From Exiguobacterium marinum DSM 16307 (GTDB lineage: Bacteria > Bacillota > Bacilli > Exiguobacteriales > Exiguobacteriaceae), in the NCBI RefSeq assembly GCF_000620845.1, contig NZ_KK211189.1:2139878-2203877 (forward strand): 64,000 nt of DNA, in the 5' to 3' direction. Of the stretch, positions 56,344 to 64,000 are shown piece by piece; position 1 is the stretch's first letter, and each line of letters begins with the position of its first letter. The position numbers and the translations under genes were made by a program. The notes under the pieces are model-generated. The model worked only from the letters and a program-made list of their open reading frames with translations. It was not told where the DNA came from and searched no databases.

Positions 56344-57321
56344 TTAGAAGTTCACAACTTCTTTAACTTTTGCAACGACATCTTTATGGTCAGGCAACCA
56401 CATGTCTTCACCTTGTGCGAATGCGAAGACTGTGTCTGGTGCAGTCACTCGAAGAACTGGTGCTTCGAGGTGAAGAATTGCGCGCTCTTGAATTTCAGTT
56501 ACAACGTTTGCTGCGATTCCTGCTTGACGTTGTGCTTCTTGAACGACGATCGCACGACCTGTTTTCTTAACAGACTCTACGATTGTCTCAATATCAAGCG
56601 GGCTCACTGTCATGAGGTCGATGACTTCAACGTTGATGTTTTCTTTTTCAAGCTCTTCCGCTGCTTTAAGTGAAGTGTGAACCATCGCACCGTAAGTGAT
56701 GATTGAAACGTCTGTCCCTTCACGTTTCACATCTGCTTTACCGAGTTCGATTGTGTAATCACCTTCAGGCACTTCGCCACGGAATGAACGATACAATTTC
56801 ATGTGCTCGAGGAACACAACCGGGTCGTTGTCGCGGATTGACGCGATCAACAAACCCTTTGCATCGTAAGGAGTTGATGGAATAACGACTTTTAGACCTG
56901 GTGACTGAGCCATTAAACCTTCAAGGCTGTCCGCGTGAAGCTCAGGTGTCTTAACGCCACCACCGAATGGTGAACGGATTGTGATTGGTTGGCTGTAAGC
57001 GCCGCCTGAACGGTAACGCATACGTGCCATTTGAGCTGCGATTGAGTCGAAAACTTCGAATACGAATCCGAAGAATTGAACTTCCATGATTGGACGGAAT
57101 CCAGTAAGGCCTAGACCGATTGCAAGACCACCAATCCCTGATTCAGCGAGTGGCGTGTCAAAGACACGGTCTTCGCCGAGCTCGTCTTGGAGACCTTCCG
57201 TCGCACGGAATACCCCACCGTTTTTACCAACGTCTTCTCCAAAGAGAAGTACTTTCTCGTCGCGTTTCATTTCAACGCGCATCGCATCAGTAATCGCTTG
57301 GATCATTGTCATTTGAGCCAT
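56344..57321 (-). CDS. pdhB: Pyruvate dehydrogenase E1 component beta subunit
   Basis: 325-residue subunit that forms the TPP-binding heterotetramer with PdhA. It begins [29 protein letters not shown], has [16 protein letters not shown] with the TPP-contacting Glu, and a C-terminal transketolase-like domain ([15 protein letters not shown]). It starts 4 bp after the pdhA stop. Confidence 0.97.
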   Translation of the reverse strand: MAQMTMIQAITDAMRVEMKRDEKVLLFGEDVGKNGGVFRATEGLQDELGEDRVFDTPLAESGIGGLAIGLGLTGFRPIMEVQFFGFVFEVFDSIAAQMARMRYRSGGAYSQPITIRSPFGGGVKTPELHADSLEGLMAQSPGLKVVIPSTPYDAKGLLIASIRDNDPVVFLEHMKLYRSFRGEVPEGDYTIELGKADVKREGTDVSIITYGAMVHTSLKAAEELEKENINVEVIDLMTVSPLDIETIVESVKKTGRAIVVQEAQRQAGIAANVVTEIQERAILHLEAPVLRVTAPDTVFAFAQGEDMWLPDHKDVVAKVKEVVNF

Positions 57322-57324
57322 AAC

Positions 57325-58741
<1,417 letters not shown>

Positions 58742-59281
58742 ATGTTAACAATGAAAGATGTGATTCGCGAGGGAGATGAACGGCTTCGCGCTCGCTCAAC
58801 TGAAGTACCGATTCCGCCAAAAGAAGAAGATTTGGCATTACTCGACGAGATGGAGACGTTCCTCGTCAATAGTCAAGATCCAGAAATGAGCGAAAAATAT
58901 GAGCTGCGGGGCGGTGTCGGAATCGCTGCTCCACAACTCGGCGTGAACCGTCGTTTCTTCACGATACTGCTTCAAGAAGAGGAAGAGACATTCAAACTCT
59001 CCATCTTCAACCCTAAAATCACGAGCCATTCCGTCGAACAAACATTTTTAAATGGTGGGGAAGGCTGCTTATCGGTAGACCGCGTGGTCAAAGGAAATGT
59101 ACCTCGTTTTCGTCGAATCACATTAGAAGGGTTCGACCGAGACGGGAAGCCGATTAAGCTTCGCTTACGCGGAATGCGCGCCATCGTCTGTCAGCACGAG
59201 CTCGACCATTTGGACGGAATTTTGTTTTATGACCGCATCAATACAGCGAACCCGTTAGAAACTTACGGCGAACCGATTTAA
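58742..59281 (+). CDS. def: Peptide deformylase
   Basis: Removes the N-formyl group from nascent proteins. The 179-residue type 2-like enzyme has all three motifs: GVGIAAPQLG (58-67), EGCLS (107-111) and HELDH (152-156), which supply the metal ligands Cys and two His and the catalytic Glu. Insertions between motifs are typical of Gram-positive type 2 enzymes. The ATG at 58742 follows AAAGGAAG. The next gene starts 1 bp after its stop, so the two are one operon. Confidence 0.96.
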   Translation: MLTMKDVIREGDERLRARSTEVPIPPKEEDLALLDEMETFLVNSQDPEMSEKYELRGGVGIAAPQLGVNRRFFTILLQEEEETFKLSIFNPKITSHSVEQTFLNGGEGCLSVDRVVKGNVPRFRRITLEGFDRDGKPIKLRLRGMRAIVCQHELDHLDGILFYDRINTANPLETYGEPI

Positions 59282-59282
59282 C

Positions 59283-60908
59283 ATGTTTAGCTCGAGAAAA
59301 AGGGCACTGTTGTTACTATTCCCATTTTTATTTCTTTTAATCGGGGGATGTGTGCGAATCAATTATGATGCGACTGTTCATTATGACCAGTCCGTTTCTC
59401 TCGAAACGACATACGCCTTTCGGGAACATCCGGTCATGAAGTTGCTCAATCTCAGACTCGATTGGGATACATGGAAAGAACAGGCTGAGGATAACGGGTA
59501 TGAAACGGATGATTACTCGAGTACCGACGACTATGAAGGAATGGTTTTGAGGAAGACATTTAAAAATGTGGATGAGTTGCAACAGATTAAAGAAGAGTGG
59601 AAAACGGGTCCAGCTGGAATTTTGGTTCCTCCAGACATTCGATTCGACATCGAACAGCGAGAGGGTATCTGGTTCGATTCTTACACCCTCCAGACGAACC
59701 TCGACCTTCGACTTGATCAAGTCGACTTACCAGGAGTTGAACTGACAGGGTCTCCTAAAAAGTTAGCTGAGCGGTATATCCGTCAAGCCGATATCCGTTT
59801 CAACTTGAACGTGCCGACCGGCGTGTTTGTCGAGGACGGGACCGGTCTTGATCTCCGTTCTATGAAACATGTTGAGTGGCAAGTATATGGAGGACGCCAA
59901 AACAATTTGAAGCTCGTCGCCCACGTGCCAAACATCAAAGCGTGGATCGTGACGATCATCGTACTCATTGCGGCGGTAATCTTATCCTATTTTATTTGGC
60001 GTAAATATCGTCGAAATGTTGGCAATCCGAGAAAGACCTCGATTCGTTCACGACTGCTAGGACTTTTAATTGTCTCGCTATCGCTATCGCTCATCATTGT
60101 CACATTCCGACAAGAGTTAGCGAACGAGCGACAATCTGAGGCGGTTCGTCAAGCTTCACAAACGAATGAATTCATCCCTACTTTTGCAGTGCATGGTCTA
60201 CTCGGTACAGATCGGACCTTCCTCCGCTTCTCTCAAGCTATGGAACAGAGTGGTCAAGCGACTGATGGCGCACTCTGCACTGTTACTGTAAAAGGAAAAG
60301 CCGATTGTGAAATTTATGATTATAGTTCGAATCGCCCTATTGTCCGAATCGAATTCGAAGATGCGGAGGCTTCTTTAAACAACCAGACGAAGTGGTTTAA
60401 CGCTGCCATCGAAACGTATAAAAAAACAAGAAATCGTTCGTTTGATCGCATGTATATTATCGGTCACAGTATGGGTGGTGTTGCTGCTGCCAACTATATC
60501 CTGAATCAAGAGACTTACATCGTGGATAAGTTCGTCACGTTTGATAGTCCGTTCGGCGGCACACGACTTGCGAACTTCGGACTATCTGCAAGTAATTTCG
60601 GAATCAATACAGGTAGTCCCGCTATCCGTGACTTATCACCTAACTCGGATGGGTTGCAAGCATTCCAATCAAAACTTGAGACATGGCCACGCTCCGTACA
60701 AGTACTCTCATTTTCCGGACGAGGTGGCGAATTTAATCTTATCGAGAAATCCAGTTCTCTGCTACTAGAAGAGTATACGAATAATATTCAAACCGAAACC
60801 GTCCCGTATGACCACTTCTCGCTCCATCGAAAGAGCGATGTATTGGAAGAGACGGGGAAATTCTTGTACGAATACACGAATGAATTTAATCCCATTGAGA
60901 CGAATTAA
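59283..60908 (+). CDS. Lipoprotein with LppM-like (DUF3153) domain and C-terminal DUF915 alpha/beta hydrolase
   Basis: 541 residues. The signal peptide ends in a lipobox with C23 (LLIGGC). Residues 24-215 form a beta-rich domain resembling DUF3153/LppM lipoproteins, then come membrane segments at about 220-240 and 258-276. The C-terminal domain (about 295-535) is a DUF915-type hydrolase with nucleophile S396 in GHSMGG, an acid in TFDSPFGG or nearby, and a late His in PYDHFSLH. The substrate is unknown; an ester or lipid at the envelope is likely. It begins 1 bp after def with no strong ribosome site. Confidence 0.82.
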   Translation: MFSSRKRALLLLFPFLFLLIGGCVRINYDATVHYDQSVSLETTYAFREHPVMKLLNLRLDWDTWKEQAEDNGYETDDYSSTDDYEGMVLRKTFKNVDELQQIKEEWKTGPAGILVPPDIRFDIEQREGIWFDSYTLQTNLDLRLDQVDLPGVELTGSPKKLAERYIRQADIRFNLNVPTGVFVEDGTGLDLRSMKHVEWQVYGGRQNNLKLVAHVPNIKAWIVTIIVLIAAVILSYFIWRKYRRNVGNPRKTSIRSRLLGLLIVSLSLSLIIVTFRQELANERQSEAVRQASQTNEFIPTFAVHGLLGTDRTFLRFSQAMEQSGQATDGALCTVTVKGKADCEIYDYSSNRPIVRIEFEDAEASLNNQTKWFNAAIETYKKTRNRSFDRMYIIGHSMGGVAAANYILNQETYIVDKFVTFDSPFGGTRLANFGLSASNFGINTGSPAIRDLSPNSDGLQAFQSKLETWPRSVQVLSFSGRGGEFNLIEKSSSLLLEEYTNNIQTETVPYDHFSLHRKSDVLEETGKFLYEYTNEFNPIETN

Positions 60909-60912
60909 CGTT

Positions 60913-60951
60913 AAAACAGCTATCCCTTTGACTGAGGATAGCTGTTTTTTT
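60913..60951. terminator. Bidirectional terminator after the hydrolase gene
   Basis: AAAACAGCTATCC, 10-nt loop, GGATAGCTGTTTTTTT, between convergent genes. Confidence 0.9.
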
Positions 60952-62408
60952 CAATATGTCATCGTCCACGTGACTTTTTGAAGCCAATAGATTGCGTACT
61001 TACCGAGTGGAATGTCTGTTTGTATTTCGTCATATGCTACCGTATATGTCCCGTTCTCGTTATTCCACAAACGATTAAAATACCCGTCCACTTCATCAAA
61101 GAATGCTGTATCCCCTTCCCCCTTCACTTCGACATCTGCCTCTAAGTTATAGTCATTCATATTTCGGGTCGTATAATTCCCAGAGCCTAATACGACCGTT
61201 TTCTCATCTCCATCGACATATAGAATTTTCGGGTGATACTGCTCTTTGCCAACGTCATACCAGCGAATCTCGATTCGTTCCGGGTTGACGGTATTTAGTT
61301 CGGCTGTCACCGGTAAGTTCGGTAATCCCGACTTTGAACGACCAAACGCATTCGTGTTTGGGTCGAGAATCAAATGAACGGTCACACCTCGTCCCGCGGC
61401 GTCCTCGATTGCCTGGATGATATTCCGATCAGCCAGGTAGAACATTCCGATCCAAACGGTATCTCCGTCGTCCGCTCCATTCATCGCGTCGAGCACCGAC
61501 TCTTGAATCTTCCCTTCCGTGACATAACGAATTTTCATTGTCGCCTCAGACGGTTCGCTCTCAATGCTAGACAACGCCTCGTCATCCGGGAAGCGTCGTG
61601 CATCCCCTTTCGAGAACGTCGCAACCGCTTGCTCGCCTTCAATGATTTCTTTTAAAATCGGTCCTTTTAGATGGACACCGACGTTTGAATGATACCCACT
61701 GGCGTCATGCGGATTCGCAGATAACACGAACCCTTCATTTTCAGTGACCATGACCTTCCGGTGGTTCGCTTTGATGTTTAACAGCCTCAAATACGCACGA
61801 ACAGTAATGTCCGGAGCAGATGAGGCCATCGGATTCGGTAACCAACCGTCCTGACTATTTCCGAACCATTGAATCGCCATCCGGTAAAACGAGGAGTATA
61901 AAATATTCGGGTCACGAAGTTCGTCAAGATTCGTGTAAACGACTTCTGCCCCTGCTTCCTCTAGTACGTCGAAATGGTCTGACACGTGACCGTTGTATGT
62001 TGTATTAATTTCATCTGTGATGAAGACGACTTTCAAGTCTGGATAGCGTTCCATTTGTTCAAGCAACGCGGAAGAGAGTCTTGAAGTAATATCTGGATAT
62101 TGCCGATCTTCGTTCGAATAAGGATTAAATAAGAAGAAGTCCATGACGATATAATCTTTCGCCTCTCGAATGGCTCGTTCCACTTCATTAAAGATTTCTT
62201 GCTCGACAATTTCTGTATCCTCACCCTGATATGTCAGATCATGTAGAAAATCGATTTGGTCATCCGAAATCATATACGGTTCGGACTGACGTGACACCCC
62301 TTCCGGTAATGGTTTGATTTGATGATATACGAGCGTGATGAGAAAAATGACCGCAATGATTGCCGTCCCCCACTTCCACCACTTCTTTTTCCCAGTCTTA
62401 TTAGCCAT
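60951..62408 (-). CDS. Phospholipase D superfamily membrane protein
   Basis: 485 residues: one N-terminal membrane segment (about 13-28), then two PLD repeats on the outer side. The first repeat has H216-x-K218-x4-E223, with Glu in place of the usual Asp. The second has the standard H392-x-K394-x4-D399 (YHPKILYVDG) followed by GSGNYTTRN. Cardiolipin synthases have similar repeats, but a single N-terminal anchor and the sequence between the repeats do not allow a firm cardiolipin synthase call; a phospholipase or phosphatidyltransferase is possible. AAGGAGGGGAAAG precedes the ATG. Confidence 0.85.
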   Translation of the reverse strand: MANKTGKKKWWKWGTAIIAVIFLITLVYHQIKPLPEGVSRQSEPYMISDDQIDFLHDLTYQGEDTEIVEQEIFNEVERAIREAKDYIVMDFFLFNPYSNEDRQYPDITSRLSSALLEQMERYPDLKVVFITDEINTTYNGHVSDHFDVLEEAGAEVVYTNLDELRDPNILYSSFYRMAIQWFGNSQDGWLPNPMASSAPDITVRAYLRLLNIKANHRKVMVTENEGFVLSANPHDASGYHSNVGVHLKGPILKEIIEGEQAVATFSKGDARRFPDDEALSSIESEPSEATMKIRYVTEGKIQESVLDAMNGADDGDTVWIGMFYLADRNIIQAIEDAAGRGVTVHLILDPNTNAFGRSKSGLPNLPVTAELNTVNPERIEIRWYDVGKEQYHPKILYVDGDEKTVVLGSGNYTTRNMNDYNLEADVEVKGEGDTAFFDEVDGYFNRLWNNENGTYTVAYDEIQTDIPLGKYAIYWLQKVTWTMTY

Positions 62409-62431
62409 ACTTTCCCCTCCTTAATTGCGGT

Positions 62432-62464
62432 GAAAAAAAACAGGCTGTAGTTTTCTACAGCCCG
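62432..62464 (-). terminator. Terminator after rnjA
   Basis: Minus strand CGGGCTGTAG-AAAA-CTACAGCCTG followed by eight T, between rnjA and the PLD gene. Confidence 0.92.
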
Positions 62465-62470
62465 TTGAAA

Positions 62471-64000
62471 TCATACTTCCATAATAATCGGTAGAACCAT
62501 CGGGTGTCTCCGCGTCTTTTGTGCCAAATATGGTGTGAGCGTCTCAGACACAAGTTGCTTCATCTCCGACCACTTCATCTGCTTATTTGACAATCCTTGC
62601 TCGACCGTTTTCTTCAACAGACGTTCACCATCACGAATCAAGCTACCTGATTCACGCATATAGACAAATCCTCGTGAGATGATATCTGGTCCTGACACGA
62701 GTTTACGTGTCTTGCCGTCGATACTGATGACGACGACAACGAGTCCATCTTCAGACAAGATGCGTCGGTCTCTTAATACGATATTCCCGATGTCGCCAAT
62801 TCCATTTCCATCAATATAAACAGCGTTCGCAGAAATTTTACCGGTGACAGCAGCCGAATCGGCATCGACGGCGAGCACTTCCCCGTTATCCATGACGAAG
62901 CTGTTCTCTTTCGGGATGCCAACGGATTCAGCAAGTTCCGCATGTTTCTTCAACATCCGATATTCACCGTGAATCGGCATAAAGAATTTTGGATTGAGAA
63001 GACGAATCATCAACAACTGTTCTTGTTGCGAACCGTGTCCTGATGTATGAATGTTCGTCAACTTCCCATAGACAACGTCCGCCCCTGCTTTATACAACTG
63101 ATCAATCGTCTTCCCGACGGAAATGGCGTTACCAGGAATCGGAGAAGATGAGAAGATGACCGTATCTCCAGGAATAATCGACACTTGACGGTGTGTCCCG
63201 TTTGCGATGCGACTGAGCGCGGCCATCGGTTCACCTTGTGAGCCGGTACAAAGGATCGCAATCTCATTCGGGTCGTAATGACGCATTTGATTCGTCTCAA
63301 TGATCATCCCTTTCGGAACGTTGATGAAACCGAGCTCTTGTCCGATCGTCATGACTTTTTCCATCGAGCGACCAAAAATCATCAGATGGCGTCCAGTCTC
63401 GGCACACGCATCGACCACTTGTTGTAATCGATAGATGTTTGATGCAAACGTTGCAAAGATGATACGACCGTCTGCCTTACGGAACGTCTCGCTAATGGTA
63501 CCTCCGACAACACTTTCACTCATCGTGAAACCTTCGACTTCCGCATTGGTAGAGTCAGATAAAAGACAGAGCACACCTTCTTTTCCGATTTCCGCCATCT
63601 TAGCGAGGTCTGCTGGTTCACCGACCGGAGTGAAGTCAAACTTGAAGTCACCCGTATGGACGATATTCCCTTGTGGTGTTTTCACGACGACACCGAGTGA
63701 GTTCGGAATCGAGTGAGTCGTACGGAAGAACGAGATGCTCGTTTTTCGGAATTTAACGATTGCATCTTCATCAATTTCATGGAGCTCCGCTTCACGTAAT
63801 AATCCGTGCTCTTCTAGTTTTACTTTAATCAAACCGAGGGCGAGTTTTGTCGCATAAATCGGTAACTGAACTTGCTTTAGTAAAAATGGAATCCCACCGA
63901 TATGGTCTTCGTGACCGTGCGTGATAAATACCCCTTTTACTTTGTCCTTATTTTTAATCAAGTACGAGTAATCTGGAATCACATAGTCAATTCCAAGCAA
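62471..64000 (-). CDS. rnjA: Ribonuclease J, N-terminus beyond the window
   Basis: Metallo-beta-lactamase/beta-CASP nuclease with 5'-3' exonuclease and endonuclease activity on mRNA and rRNA. 509 residues are present of about 555. The frame is open to the edge, and the codon at 64000 is an internal Leu ([11 protein letters not shown]), not a start. The zinc motif HGHEDHIGG is close to the edge, with HTGDFKFDF and SDSTNAE downstream; [11 protein letters not shown] and [10 protein letters not shown] mark the beta-CASP and final zinc motifs. RNase J1 is favoured over J2 by the intact HxHxDH and by synteny near def-pdh. Confidence 0.94.
   Translation of the reverse strand: MLGIDYVIPDYSYLIKNKDKVKGVFITHGHEDHIGGIPFLLKQVQLPIYATKLALGLIKVKLEEHGLLREAELHEIDEDAIVKFRKTSISFFRTTHSIPNSLGVVVKTPQGNIVHTGDFKFDFTPVGEPADLAKMAEIGKEGVLCLLSDSTNAEVEGFTMSESVVGGTISETFRKADGRIIFATFASNIYRLQQVVDACAETGRHLMIFGRSMEKVMTIGQELGFINVPKGMIIETNQMRHYDPNEIAILCTGSQGEPMAALSRIANGTHRQVSIIPGDTVIFSSSPIPGNAISVGKTIDQLYKAGADVVYGKLTNIHTSGHGSQQEQLLMIRLLNPKFFMPIHGEYRMLKKHAELAESVGIPKENSFVMDNGEVLAVDADSAAVTGKISANAVYIDGNGIGDIGNIVLRDRRILSEDGLVVVVISIDGKTRKLVSGPDIISRGFVYMRESGSLIRDGERLLKKTVEQGLSNKQMKWSEMKQLVSETLTPYLAQKTRRHPMVLPIIMEV

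Noticed and set aside
63998-64000. TTG at the window edge as the rnjA start
   Set aside because: RNase J needs about 45 more N-terminal residues including the first beta-lactamase strands; the codon is an internal leucine.

Overview
This window looks like a chromosomal segment of a low-to-moderate GC member of the Bacillales (Firmicutes), most likely Exiguobacterium or a close relative. The evidence is gene order. Read on the minus strand, the block rnjA - def - pdhABCD - UPF0223 - suhB - ylaF/typA - ylaH/I/K/L/N - ftsW - pyc - ctaA/ctaB-G - ylbF/G - rsmD - coaD - ylbL/M/N - rpmF - panE - bshC - rsmH...ftsZ - ylm - divIVA - ileS follows the Bacillus subtilis map. The sporulation genes that sit inside this block in Bacillus (spoVD, spoVE, spoIIGA-sigE-sigG) are all missing, which fits a non-sporulating genus. 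BshC indicates bacillithiol metabolism. The genus call is inference from synteny and protein recognition only.

Layout. (1) 1-5.4 kb: 3'-truncated ileS behind a T-box leader, then divIVA, ylmH, ylmG, sepF, ylmE and ylmD. (2) 5.4-17.2 kb: a compact division and cell wall (dcw) cluster, rsmH-ftsL-pbpB-murF-mraY-murD-murG-divIB-ftsA-ftsZ. It has murF where Bacillus has murE, and no mraZ. (3) 17.3-25 kb: bshC, DUF3397, panE, rpmF, ylbN, tmcAL, a PDZ/Lon-like protease, coaD, rsmD, ylbG and ylbF. (4) 25-27.3 kb: small accessory genes (ATP-grasp, YugN-like, isochorismatase-like hydrolase, an unknown). (5) 27.3-35.6 kb: the caa3 cytochrome oxidase locus with assembly factors (ctaB-C-D-E-F, ctaG, DUF420/ctaM, SCO) and the divergent heme A synthase ctaA. 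(6) 35.6-48.9 kb: photolyase, pyruvate carboxylase, ftsW, ylaN, an unknown gene, an MFS exporter, phoH-like, ylaL, ylaI, ylaH, typA and ylaF. (7) 48.9-53.5 kb: an inositol-monophosphatase/GNAT fusion, small conserved genes, arginine/lysine decarboxylase, DUF3055 and an AAC(6')-like acetyltransferase. (8) 53.5-64 kb: the pyruvate dehydrogenase operon, peptide deformylase coupled to an unusual lipoprotein-hydrolase, a phospholipase D family protein, and 5'-truncated RNase J.

Most of the window is core metabolism and cell biology. Division genes (dcw, sepF, ylmG, divIVA), aerobic respiration (cta genes) and central carbon entry (pyc, pdh) dominate. I saw no phage, insertion sequence, CRISPR array, tRNA or rRNA, and no convincing new multi-gene system. 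The items most worth a second look are single-gene architectures (IMPase-GNAT, LppM-like lipoprotein plus DUF915 hydrolase), several regulatory sites read directly from the DNA (an FNR/CRP-type palindrome between ctaB and ctaA, face-to-face promoters with overlapping -35 boxes, a near-consensus ileS promoter inside divIVA, a palindrome in the def leader), and the rearranged dcw cluster.
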